From: Zunongwangia pacifica
GTDB taxonomy: Bacteria; Bacteroidota; Bacteroidia; Flavobacteriales; Flavobacteriaceae
DNA length: 64,000 bases
Assembly (NCBI RefSeq): GCF_023499215.1
Contig: NZ_JAKHSK010000007.1
Location: forward strand, 1 to 64,000
Direction: 5' to 3'
Part shown: in pieces, positions 8,159-15,717 of the stretch
How positions within the stretch are numbered: the first letter of the stretch is position 1
How the letters are laid out: each line of letters begins with the position of its first letter
Position numbers and translations under genes: made by a program
The notes under the pieces: model-generated
What the model saw: only the letters and a program-made list of their open reading frames with translations
Told to the model about the DNA's origin: nothing
Database searches by the model: none

Positions 8159-8983
8159 ATGATGGACCAAATAATAGCTTATTTTGAAACTTTAGATCCT
8201 GTTTTAGCCGCTTTTTACGCTACGCTGTTTACCTGGGGATTAACTGCTCTTGGAGCAGGCCTGGTATTTTTCTTTAAGAAAATGAACCGAATGCTTTTTG
8301 ATGGGATGCTGGGGTTTACGGGTGGCGTTATGGTTGCTGCCAGTTTTTGGAGTTTGCTGGCGCCTGGTATCGAAATGAGCCCGGGGGAAGGATTCGAAAA
8401 GACCATCCCTGCAGTTGTTGGTTTTGCGTTGGGCGCACTTTTTATTTTTGGCTTAGATAAGATATTGCCACATTTACACGTGAATTTTAATACTACTGAA
8501 AAAGAAGGAATTAAAACTCCCTGGCATAAATCGATATTACTGGTTTTAGCGATTACTTTACATAATATTCCTGAAGGATTGGCGGTAGGAGTTTTATTTG
8601 GTGGCGCGGCAGCCGGTTTTGAGGGGGCAAGTATTGCTGGCGCGGTGGCTTTAGCTATTGGGATTGGTTTGCAAAACTTCCCGGAAGGATTTGCAGTGGC
8701 CATGCCATTAAGAGGACAAGGCTTTAGCCGAAGAAAAAGTTTTAATTATGGGCAGCTTTCTGCGATTGTAGAACCCGTTGCAGCTGTGCTTGGTGCCTGG
8801 GCAGTAATGACCTTTCAGCCTATTTTACCCTATGCACTGGCTTTTGCAGCAGGCGCTATGATTTTTGTAGTGGTTGAAGAAGTGGTACCCGAATCCCAAC
8901 AAAGTAAATATACCGATGTAAGTACCTTAGGTTTTATAGGTGGTTTTATGGTGATGATGACCTTAGATGTTGGTCTTGGGTAA
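8159..8983 (+). CDS. ZIP-family divalent metal transporter
   Basis: A 274-residue membrane protein of the ZIP family, GufA/ZupT-like, with about eight membrane segments. The two metal-binding helices carry HNIPEGLAVG (from about residue 135) and NFPEGFAVAMP (from about residue 173). It would import Zn(II), Fe(II) or Mn(II) into the cytoplasm. It begins 11 nt after the NRAMP stop and is the third gene of the metal operon, so it is likely under the same MntR-like control. A second ATG at 8162 is an equally possible start. Confidence 0.88.
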   Translation: MMDQIIAYFETLDPVLAAFYATLFTWGLTALGAGLVFFFKKMNRMLFDGMLGFTGGVMVAASFWSLLAPGIEMSPGEGFEKTIPAVVGFALGALFIFGLDKILPHLHVNFNTTEKEGIKTPWHKSILLVLAITLHNIPEGLAVGVLFGGAAAGFEGASIAGAVALAIGIGLQNFPEGFAVAMPLRGQGFSRRKSFNYGQLSAIVEPVAAVLGAWAVMTFQPILPYALAFAAGAMIFVVVEEVVPESQQSKYTDVSTLGFIGGFMVMMTLDVGLG

Positions 8984-9028
8984 AAACGAATGCAACATTG
9001 CCTGAAACAGATCGTCTTTTAGAAAAAG

Positions 9029-9442
9029 ATGACGATGAAGAAGATAATACTTGTTTTAATTTTGTTAGTTAATGGAGTGAGCCTGTCTGCCCAAACCGAG
9101 GTGGCCAGGCTTCAATCTTTTTTAAAAGTTGGTGAGCAGTTAGACTGCGGAAATTATAGCATTGTAATTAAAGGGGTAATTTCGGATTCCAGATGTCCTA
9201 AAAGCGTAACTTGTGTTTGGGCCGGGACAGCAGAAGTTTTACTGGAAATTAGAAAAGCCAATGAAGTCTGGAAAGAATACCGAATAGAAATAGGGAATTC
9301 TATCGATGCCGATTTTCAATTGCCAGCATTAGCCAATATCAATTTAAAATTACTTGGATTAGCCCCATATCCTGAGACTCCAATAAAAATTAAGCCATCA
9401 GAATATCAGGTTACGATTCAGCTGGAAGAACAGCTAAATTAA
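9029..9442 (+). CDS. Secreted protein with SRCP/CVWAG motif
   Basis: A 137-residue protein with a signal peptide ending near LSAQ (residue 22) and no lipobox. The mature part contains DSRCPKSVTCVWAG at about residues 52-65, a Cys-bearing motif shared by small secreted proteins of unknown function in Bacteroidota. A further Cys (QLDCGNY) precedes it. It follows the ZIP gene by 45 nt and may be co-transcribed; a role in envelope metal or redox handling would be a guess from context. ATG 9035 (MKKII) is an alternative start. Its last 4 nt overlap the convergent small gene. Confidence 0.6.
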   Translation: MTMKKIILVLILLVNGVSLSAQTEVARLQSFLKVGEQLDCGNYSIVIKGVISDSRCPKSVTCVWAGTAEVLLEIRKANEVWKEYRIEIGNSIDADFQLPALANINLKLLGLAPYPETPIKIKPSEYQVTIQLEEQLN

Positions 9443-9591
9443 TGACTACAGCCACAGTCGGTCATTCCGCAGGCCTTCTCTTTATGTACTTTCTTTTTAA
9501 GAAAAGCAGGTTTCCATATAAATTTGGTTATTAAGTATCCAACCGCGGTTACGAAAGTGATGAAAACTAAGATATGTTGTATAAGTTCCAT
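9439..9591 (-). CDS. FeoB-associated Cys-rich membrane protein
   Basis: A 50-residue protein with one N-terminal membrane span (about residues 4-23), then a basic stretch (KPAFLKKKVHKEK) and a Cys-rich tail, ACGMTDCGCSH. This is the architecture of the small proteins often found directly after feoB, thought to play a part like FeoC in ferrous iron uptake or FeoB turnover. It is downstream of feoB on the same strand, 106 nt after its stop, with a hairpin-like element in between. Three Cys plus a terminal His could bind Fe or Zn. Confidence 0.8.
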   Translation of the reverse strand: MELIQHILVFITFVTAVGYLITKFIWKPAFLKKKVHKEKACGMTDCGCSH

Positions 9592-9671
9592 AATATTTAA
9601 GTCGAAATTCTACAAAATGCTTACAGATTAGCAATCTGGATGCCTCAGAATTATAATTTTGTCTCTATCGA

Positions 9672-9696
9672 ATGCCTCGGGCTTGCCCTCAGGTAG
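9672..9696. repeat. Small hairpin element between feoB and its Cys-rich partner
   Basis: CCTCGGGC and GCCCTCAGG face each other around a 2-nt gap and form an imperfect hairpin directly after the feoB stop. It may be a partial terminator or a short interspersed palindrome; the copy lacks a T-run on the minus strand. Confidence 0.3.
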
Positions 9697-9697
9697 T

Positions 9698-11800
9698 TTA
9701 CTTTAAAAACTGAAAGGCAATTAAAGCTACCAGATAGGCAAAAGCACTCATAATTACTAATTGCAATATTGGCCATTTCCAGCTATTGGTTTCTTTCTTT
9801 ACAATTGCCAGGGTACTCATACACTGCATGGCAAAAGCATAGAAAAGCAATAAACTAATTCCGCTGGCCAGCGTAAATAAAGGGCCGCCAAGTATAGGGT
9901 TTGTTTCGGCTGCCATTCTGTTTTTAATGGTTTCTTCTTCGTCGCTACCCACGCTATAAATTGTTGCCAGTGTTCCAACAAAAACCTCACGAGCCGCAAA
10001 AGAGCTAATGATTGCGATACCAATTTTCCAGTCATAACCTAAAGGAGCGACAACCGGCTCGATACCCCGTCCCATAATCCCAATATACGAATGCTTCAGT
10101 TTATAACTGGCGATTTCCTGTTCTAATTCTTCTTTAGGAACGTTTTGTTCGGTATAATTCTCACGAATTATTTCTTCAGCATTATTAAAATCATCTCCCG
10201 GGCCATAACTTGCCAGTACCCACAGGATAATCGAAATAGCAAGAATAATTTTACCTGCACCAAATACAAAAGATTTGGTTTTTTCAACCACGTTAATCCC
10301 AATGTTTTTAAGCAACGGAAGTTTATAGTTGGGCATTTCGATCACAAAGTAGCTTTTGTTCTTAATTTTTAGGATTCCGTTTAAAATCCATGCTGAAAAG
10401 ATGGCGGTTCCAAAGCCAAGCAGATAAAGAAACATAAGCATTAACCCCTGGAGGTTGAAGCCTAGAAAAGTTTCATCTGGGATCACTAAAGCAATGATGA
10501 TAAGGTAAACCGGTAATCTGGCCGAGCATGTGGTAAAGGGTACGACTAAAATAGTAATGAGACGCTCTTTCCAGTTTTCGATATTTCTAGTTGCCATTAC
10601 CGCCGGGATGGCGCAGGCAGTTCCTGAAACTAATGGTACTACACTTTTTCCGCTAAGTCCAAAACGGCGCATAATCCTATCCATTAAAAATACCACCCTG
10701 CTCATATAGCCGGTTTCTTCTAAAATGGAAATAAACAGAAATAAAAACGCGATCTGCGGAATAAAAATTACGATTCCGCCCAAGCCCGGTATAATTCCTT
10801 CGGCAATTAAGCTGGTAAAAGCTCCTTTGGGTAAATTTGCTTTGGCAAGCTCGCTTAAGGAGGCAAAAGCACCGTCGATAAGATCCATTGGGTAGCTAGA
10901 CCAATCGTAAATCGCCTGAAATATTAATAGTAAGATCGCAAAGAAAATCACGTATCCCCAAACTTTGTGCGTTAAAACCCTGTCTAATCTGGATCTTAAA
11001 TCTTTAGCGGCATTGGTGTCTACACGAAGCGTCTCTTTTAAAACACCGTTGATAAACTGGTAACGGTGAATGGTTTCTTTTTGCTGAAGCCTTTTAAGCT
11101 CTGATGATGATTTGGTATTAAATCCTGATGTTTTATCAATTTCTTTCCGGTTAATATTACCAAAGTTTACATCCTGAGTGATCACTAACCACAGCTTGTA
11201 AATAGACTGTTTAGGAAAGGTCTTTCTTAAGTTGCCAAAGTAATCTGGATCTATAACCGAAGCATTTACGCAAGGCTCTATAGGAATTGTACGGTAATTG
11301 ATAATCAATTCTTTAAGCTTGTCGATACCTATACGTTTTCTTGCACTTACCAGGGCGATTTTCGTTTTTAATCGTTCTTCAAGAATATCGATATCCAGGG
11401 AAATACCTTTACGTTCCATACGATCGGCCATGTTAATAACCAATATTGTAGGAATTCCCAGATCTTTTATTTGGGTAAAAAGTAAAAGGTTTCTTTTAAG
11501 GTTTTCAACATCACTTACTACAACGGCAACATCGGGATAATCTTTATCGTTTTTATTCAGCAATAATTCGATTACCACATTTTCGTCTAGAGAAGAAGCG
11601 TTAAGGCTATAAGTACCCGGAAGATCAATAATATGTGCTTTAAGCCCACGTGGGAGCTTACAGAGACCTTCTTTTTTCTCTACAGTGATTCCCGGATAGT
11701 TCCCTACTTTTTGATTTAATCCTGTTAGTTGATTAAATACTGAAGTTTTACCGGTATTGGGGTTTCCAATTAGCGCTACATTAATCTGTTTGCCCGTCAT
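9698..11800 (-). CDS. feoB: Ferrous iron transporter FeoB
   Basis: A 700-residue inner-membrane Fe(II) importer. The N-terminal GTPase domain shows G1 GNPNTGKTS (residues 12-20), G3 DLPGTYSL (about 59-66) and G4 NMAD (about 123-126), followed by a helical GDI-like region. From about residue 275 come the two Gate domains and the FeoB C-terminal helices, including the conserved GTACAIPAV and TTCSARLPVY segments. Length is normal for Bacteroidota. The start overlaps the feoA stop by 4 nt, so translation is coupled. Confidence 0.96.
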   Translation of the reverse strand: MTGKQINVALIGNPNTGKTSVFNQLTGLNQKVGNYPGITVEKKEGLCKLPRGLKAHIIDLPGTYSLNASSLDENVVIELLLNKNDKDYPDVAVVVSDVENLKRNLLLFTQIKDLGIPTILVINMADRMERKGISLDIDILEERLKTKIALVSARKRIGIDKLKELIINYRTIPIEPCVNASVIDPDYFGNLRKTFPKQSIYKLWLVITQDVNFGNINRKEIDKTSGFNTKSSSELKRLQQKETIHRYQFINGVLKETLRVDTNAAKDLRSRLDRVLTHKVWGYVIFFAILLLIFQAIYDWSSYPMDLIDGAFASLSELAKANLPKGAFTSLIAEGIIPGLGGIVIFIPQIAFLFLFISILEETGYMSRVVFLMDRIMRRFGLSGKSVVPLVSGTACAIPAVMATRNIENWKERLITILVVPFTTCSARLPVYLIIIALVIPDETFLGFNLQGLMLMFLYLLGFGTAIFSAWILNGILKIKNKSYFVIEMPNYKLPLLKNIGINVVEKTKSFVFGAGKIILAISIILWVLASYGPGDDFNNAEEIIRENYTEQNVPKEELEQEIASYKLKHSYIGIMGRGIEPVVAPLGYDWKIGIAIISSFAAREVFVGTLATIYSVGSDEEETIKNRMAAETNPILGGPLFTLASGISLLLFYAFAMQCMSTLAIVKKETNSWKWPILQLVIMSAFAYLVALIAFQFLK

Positions 11801-12027
11801 TTGATAAGCTCTATTTCGATTTGTAAAGCAGTTTCTTTCCTGATGGCTAAATGGCTTCCGTTGATGTTAAGGTACATAGGATCTTTAAAAGGAGCGGTTT
11901 GTACCAATTCTACTTCATTGCCGGGTAAACATCCCATCTCTAATAGTTTTAGTGGTACATTATCTGCGGAAAATTCTTTTATAATTCCGCGTTCGCCTCG
12001 CTTTAAATGAGCAACTGTAACCTTCAC
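11797..12027 (-). CDS. feoA: Ferrous iron transport protein FeoA
   Basis: A 76-residue SH3-like FeoA protein, single domain, with the family pattern LKRGERGIIKEF and LLEMGCLPGNEVELV. It is a small cytoplasmic partner required for FeoB-mediated Fe(II) uptake. It leads the feoA-feoB-Cys-rich operon and overlaps feoB by 4 nt. A strong promoter lies 28-58 nt upstream. Confidence 0.92.
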   Translation of the reverse strand: MKVTVAHLKRGERGIIKEFSADNVPLKLLEMGCLPGNEVELVQTAPFKDPMYLNINGSHLAIRKETALQIEIELIK

Positions 12028-12054
12028 GTTTATTTAGATTGATTTTAAACAACG

Positions 12055-12085
12055 CAAAAATAATGGAATTTAACCAAGTACAAAA
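12055..12085 (-). promoter_or_regulatory. Promoter of the feoAB operon
   Basis: Read on the minus strand, TTTTG (12081-12085) and TATTTTTG (12055-12062) are 18 nt apart, a good -33/-7 pair, with the -7 box 27 nt before the feoA start. No obvious Fur box was found by eye. Confidence 0.65.
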
Positions 12086-12132
12086 GTTTAGGCGTTAAAA
12101 TGTAGTCTTTTACTCGATAATCGGGATTAAAT

Positions 12133-12164
12133 GATTCCGTCCCGTTCCGATAGGTGTCGGAATC
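12133..12164. repeat. Short palindromic element upstream of feoA
   Basis: GATTCCG (12133-12139) pairs with CGGAATC (12158-12164), and the inner TTCCGATA/TGTCGGAA forms a competing hairpin. It lies in the 200-nt gap between feoA and the SCO gene and resembles common flavobacterial intergenic palindromes; it could also end the sco transcript. Confidence 0.35.
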
Positions 12165-12226
12165 AGGAGGCTCCGAAATGAAAATAATTTTCTAAGAAAT
12201 GCTTAATGGGTTTATCCTTCAGTATT

Positions 12227-12901
12227 TTACTCCTGGTATTCTTGTTTAAGAATTTTAATATCTTCCATTAGTTCTTCGATGGCTTCAGGATTGGTGCCAT
12301 CATAAAAACCGCGTATTTGCCTGTTTTTATCTACAAGGACAAAGTTTTCGGTATGTACCATATCGTATTTTCCGCCGTCACCTTCACTTTTTGCCGCCAG
12401 ATATGATTTTCGGGCTAAGTCGTAGATTTGTTTTTTGTCTCCGGTAACAAGATTCCATTTACTATCGATAACCCCCTTTTCCTCGGCGTAACGCTTTAAT
12501 TGTGCTACGGTATCGATTCTTGGCATTACGGTATGGGACAATAACAGCACATCTGGATCGTCTTTTATCCTTTCCTGAATTTTCACCATATGATCGGTCA
12601 TAATGGGACAAATCGTCATGCAGGTCGTAAAAAAGAAATCGGCAATATAAATTTTATCATTATAATCGGCATTGGTAATGGTATCCCCGTTTTGGTTTAC
12701 CAGTTTAAAATCGGCAATTTTATGATACTTTCTAACATACTGCATGGTGGTATCTACCAGTTCTGTATTTACCATATCTGGCTGGTAAATGGGAAGTTTC
12801 TTATCGGGATTCAGTAGCGAGTAAATAGACCACATGATAACAAGACAAAGGGTACCAAAAGTGATAAGAAAGATTTTATACTTGGAAAGAAATTTACGCA
12901 T
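12227..12901 (-). CDS. SCO1/SenC-family copper chaperone
   Basis: A 224-residue protein with an N-terminal membrane anchor (about residues 11-30) and a thioredoxin-like domain facing the periplasm. The copper-binding CxxxC is present as CMTICP (near residue 95), and the distal His is in MVHTENF (about 182). SCO proteins deliver Cu to the CuA site of cytochrome oxidase or act as thiol reductases. The gene appears monocistronic with its own TAATTTTG box. No oxidase subunits are in the window. Confidence 0.88.
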   Translation of the reverse strand: MRKFLSKYKIFLITFGTLCLVIMWSIYSLLNPDKKLPIYQPDMVNTELVDTTMQYVRKYHKIADFKLVNQNGDTITNADYNDKIYIADFFFTTCMTICPIMTDHMVKIQERIKDDPDVLLLSHTVMPRIDTVAQLKRYAEEKGVIDSKWNLVTGDKKQIYDLARKSYLAAKSEGDGGKYDMVHTENFVLVDKNRQIRGFYDGTNPEAIEELMEDIKILKQEYQE

Positions 12902-12915
12902 AGCAAATTTTTGTG

Positions 12916-12923
12916 CAAAATTA
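12916..12923 (-). promoter_or_regulatory. Promoter -7 box for the SCO gene
   Basis: The minus strand reads TAATTTTG, matching TAnnTTTG, 14 nt before the start codon, which implies a very short leader. Confidence 0.5.
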
Positions 12924-13019
12924 CGGCCTGGCGGTTAATTAGCCACATGAAAAGCGCTAAAATTTTGGCAGGATAAATGCTAGTTAACTTTCAAACTTTT
13001 CTAGGTCTTATTAAAAGAC

Positions 13020-13027
13020 TACTTTTG
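13020..13027 (+). promoter_or_regulatory. Promoter -7 box for rseP
   Basis: TACTTTTG matches TAnnTTTG, 27 nt before the rseP ATG. The -33 region is T-rich without a clear TTTG. Confidence 0.5.
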
Positions 13028-13054
13028 TGCGATTTAAAAATTGAATATTAGCGA

Positions 13055-14374
13055 ATGGATCCATTTATAGTAAAAGCAATTCAGCTTCTTCTTAGTTTGT
13101 CATTGCTTATTGTGTTGCATGAGTTTGGACATTTTATACCTGCAAAATTATTTAAAACCCGAGTTGAAAAATTCTTTCTCTTTTTTGATGTAAAGTTTGC
13201 GCTTTTTAAAAAGAAAATAGGAGATACCGTTTATGGTATTGGTTGGCTTCCGTTAGGGGGATATGTGAAAATCTCTGGAATGATCGACGAGAGCATGGAT
13301 AAAGAGCAAATGGCGCAACCACCACAAGAATGGGAGTTTAGAAGTAAACCGGCCTGGCAGCGTTTAATTATCATGTTAGGCGGAGTAACGGTAAACCTGG
13401 TATTAGGATTTCTGCTTTTTATGATGATCCTGTTTGTTTGGGGAACCAATTATATTGGTCCAGATGAGATGCCAGAAGGTTTTGCTGTAGTTGATGAATT
13501 TAAAAAATTTGGTTTTGAAGATGGTGACCGTGTATTACAAATAAACGGCGAAGAGCTTCAAAATAGTTTAGATATTAATCGTAAACTGTTTATGCGTGAT
13601 GTAAAAACGGTAACGGTATTGCACCAAAATGGAACTGAAGAAACCATCAATATTCCTGAAAATATTGGCGAGCAAATGTTCGAAGATGGGATTATGCAGC
13701 CATTTATACCCATCCAAAGACCTATTTTAGATAGTGTGGCGGCTAAAACTGCTGCTGATGTTGCCGGACTTCAAAAAGGGGATAGTATCATTTCAATTAA
13801 CGATCAGGAAATTGGGTACTGGCACGAAATGACTAAAAACACCAGAGCGAACAAAAACAAGGAAATGGAAATTGTTTTTAAGCGTGATGGTGAAATTAAA
13901 AGTGTAATGGCGACTCCAGATGAAGATGGTATTTTAGGAGTAACACCAAGAAGGGATTTTGAGGTGAAAACCCGCAAATATGGTTTTGCTGAAAGTATTA
14001 CTGAAGGTTTTAAAGACGGTTACTGGACCCTTAGGGATTATGTATATCAATTTAAATATGTGTTCACCAAAAAAGGAGCTACCCAGGTTGGTGGTTTTGG
14101 TGCGATAGGAGGCATGTTCCCAGATGCATGGAACTGGCAGGCCTTTTGGCATACCACGGCTTTAATTTCGATCATTTTAGCCTTTATGAACATTCTGCCA
14201 ATTCCGGCTTTAGATGGTGGGCATGTGATGTTTTTACTTTACGAAATAATTACCGGTAGAAAGCCAAACGAGAAGTTTATGGAATACGCCCAAATGGTAG
14301 GATTCTTTATTTTGATCGCGCTGGTACTTTACGCGAATGGAAACGATATTTATCGGGCAATATTCGATAAATAA
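13055..14374 (+). CDS. rseP: Site-2 protease RseP (M50 metalloprotease)
   Basis: A 439-residue intramembrane zinc metalloprotease. The active-site HEFGH is at residues 22-26 in the first membrane helix, two PDZ regions lie at about 125-300, and the third zinc ligand motif (NILPIPALDGGH) is near residue 388. It cleaves membrane proteins such as anti-sigma factors within the bilayer. This is relevant to the FecR-type anti-sigma factor encoded at 22307-23242, since RseP-type proteases act in FecR signalling in other bacteria; that link is an inference. Confidence 0.94.
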   Translation: MDPFIVKAIQLLLSLSLLIVLHEFGHFIPAKLFKTRVEKFFLFFDVKFALFKKKIGDTVYGIGWLPLGGYVKISGMIDESMDKEQMAQPPQEWEFRSKPAWQRLIIMLGGVTVNLVLGFLLFMMILFVWGTNYIGPDEMPEGFAVVDEFKKFGFEDGDRVLQINGEELQNSLDINRKLFMRDVKTVTVLHQNGTEETINIPENIGEQMFEDGIMQPFIPIQRPILDSVAAKTAADVAGLQKGDSIISINDQEIGYWHEMTKNTRANKNKEMEIVFKRDGEIKSVMATPDEDGILGVTPRRDFEVKTRKYGFAESITEGFKDGYWTLRDYVYQFKYVFTKKGATQVGGFGAIGGMFPDAWNWQAFWHTTALISIILAFMNILPIPALDGGHVMFLLYEIITGRKPNEKFMEYAQMVGFFILIALVLYANGNDIYRAIFDK

Positions 14375-14428
14375 GATTTAGAAATATTTTAATTGATTAT
14401 CCGTTATTTGTAATAATTCGTTTTTTTC

Positions 14429-14533
14429 GTCATTCCGGACCTGCCTGCCGGGAAGGCAGGCTTGATCCAGAATCTCATACGGTAGTAAAGAACAAGCTAT
14501 TGTGATGAGACCCTGAATCAAGTTCAGGGTGAC
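14429..14533. repeat. Inverted interspersed repeat, second family
   Basis: The left arm, starting GTCATTCCGG and ending GATCCAGAATCTCAT, faces a right arm, starting ATGAGACCCTGAATC and ending AGGGTGAC. The arms pair over about 30 nt with a few mismatches around a 36-nt centre. The left arm is interrupted by a 21-bp palindrome (14440-14460). This matches the widespread 'GATTCAGGGTCTCAT' type of intergenic element, recalled from general knowledge of Bacteroidota. Confidence 0.75.
14440..14460. repeat. 21-bp mini-palindrome inside the inverted repeat
   Basis: CCTGCCTGCC and GGCAGG form a hairpin. When removed, the flanking bases rejoin into a left arm that pairs properly with the right arm (…GAACTTGATTC…). 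It is the same insert type as at 902-922, in an unrelated repeat. Confidence 0.7.
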
Positions 14534-14574
14534 AACACTTCATTATGATCTATTGCGGACATTAAATATTTTAA

Positions 14575-14612
14575 AAACAAAGCCCGAAATTATCGAATTT
14601 CGGGCTTTGTTT
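14575..14612. terminator. Bidirectional terminator between rseP and the phosphodiesterase
   Basis: A 17-bp perfect stem (AAACAAAGCCCGAAATT) with a 4-nt loop ATCG lies between two convergent genes. A/T tracts on both sides suit termination in both directions. Confidence 0.85.
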
Positions 14613-14668
14613 ATTCCTGTAGTTTAGCATATCGCTGTTGGCTGAAAGCTTATTGCTAAAAAGCTTTA

Positions 14669-15586
14669 CTATTCAATGGCTCTTTCAGGGTAGTCGGTAA
14701 TAATACCATCAACCTTCATTTTCTTTACCTCGTCGATATCGGCCTGTTCATTAACGGTCCACGGAATTACTTTCATGCCGTTTTGCTGAATCTTCGCCAC
14801 TTTTTGCTGGTCTAATAGTTTATAATACGGGCTATAAATTTGTGGTGTAAAACTTATTTTTTTCATATTCTCATCAAACTCGCCGCTTCCCACAAGATAA
14901 GCCAAAATAATATCTGGATAGGATTGGTGCATTTCTTCTAAAATGTTTACATCAAAAGACTGAATATTAATTTTAGAAACAATCCCTTTTTCTTCTAAAA
15001 CCTGCATGACTGCTTTTATAAATTCAGCGGGTTTAGGCTGAGATTTTTCGTATTCGGCTTCATCAGATTTTATTTCAATATTATAGTGTACAGGATCAAG
15101 ATTGTTAGATTTCACGTAGTTTTCTATACTATCGATCACTTCGCCAAGCAAAGGTTTATAGGTTTTAAGTTTTCTTTGTTCAGGGAAAGCGGTATTGCCT
15201 TTGCTACCAATATCAAATCTTTTGATGCTGTCGTAAGTCATCGTAAAAAGATTATAGTCTTTTTCTTCCTGTTTTGGGATGGTATCGCCGGCCGGAGTTA
15301 AAACATAGGCTGAAGACATAAAAGGTTCATGACTTACCACTACTTTTCCGTCTTTAGACATAATGACATCCATTTCAACCACATCAACGCCTTTGTCGAT
15401 GGCCGCAAGAAATCCCGGGATACTATTTTCAGGGGAATGTCCACGTTCACCGCGATGTCCCTGTACTTCTATTTTCGATGTTTCCGCAATGATTTTTTCT
15501 TCGGAAGTATTCTTATCTTCTTTATTATCCTTACAACTTAAGCTTGCCAGCGCAATAAAAAGAAGGCTTATTTTAACGATTTTCAT
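14669..15586 (-). CDS. Glycerophosphodiester phosphodiesterase lipoprotein
   Basis: A 305-residue GDPD TIM-barrel enzyme that hydrolyses glycerophosphodiesters to glycerol-3-phosphate and an alcohol. It carries a lipobox (LASLSC, Cys18), so it is membrane-anchored outside the cytoplasm. Catalytic features are HRGERG (H44, R45), EMDV (E71, D73) and SHEP (H86); a late PWTVN motif is also typical. It lies 130 nt after the metallophosphoesterase gene on the same strand with a terminator between, so it is probably a separate unit of the same pathway. Confidence 0.88.
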   Translation of the reverse strand: MKIVKISLLFIALASLSCKDNKEDKNTSEEKIIAETSKIEVQGHRGERGHSPENSIPGFLAAIDKGVDVVEMDVIMSKDGKVVVSHEPFMSSAYVLTPAGDTIPKQEEKDYNLFTMTYDSIKRFDIGSKGNTAFPEQRKLKTYKPLLGEVIDSIENYVKSNNLDPVHYNIEIKSDEAEYEKSQPKPAEFIKAVMQVLEEKGIVSKINIQSFDVNILEEMHQSYPDIILAYLVGSGEFDENMKKISFTPQIYSPYYKLLDQQKVAKIQQNGMKVIPWTVNEQADIDEVKKMKVDGIITDYPERAIE

Positions 15587-15670
15587 AGTTTATGATTTTG
15601 AAAAAATTGAGTAAGATCTGAAAGTTAAGATTTTGATTTCTAGAAGTGAATTTTTGTAGTAGATTAAAAA

Positions 15671-15702
15671 AGTCCGCCGCCAGAATGAAATGACGACGGA
15701 CT
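15671..15702 (-). terminator. Terminator after the SusCD-phosphoesterase operon
   Basis: On the minus strand AGTCCGTCGTC pairs with the facing GGCGGCGGACT with two mismatches, followed by TTTTTTA. It lies 16 nt past the metallophosphoesterase stop. Confidence 0.75.
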
Positions 15703-15717
15703 CCAACAAACTAAAAA

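Noticed and set aside
8215-8703. A 162-codon frame on the minus strand inside the ZIP gene
   Set aside because: It is antisense to a clear transporter gene, has a biased composition (Ala/Pro/Lys) and no homology I recognise.
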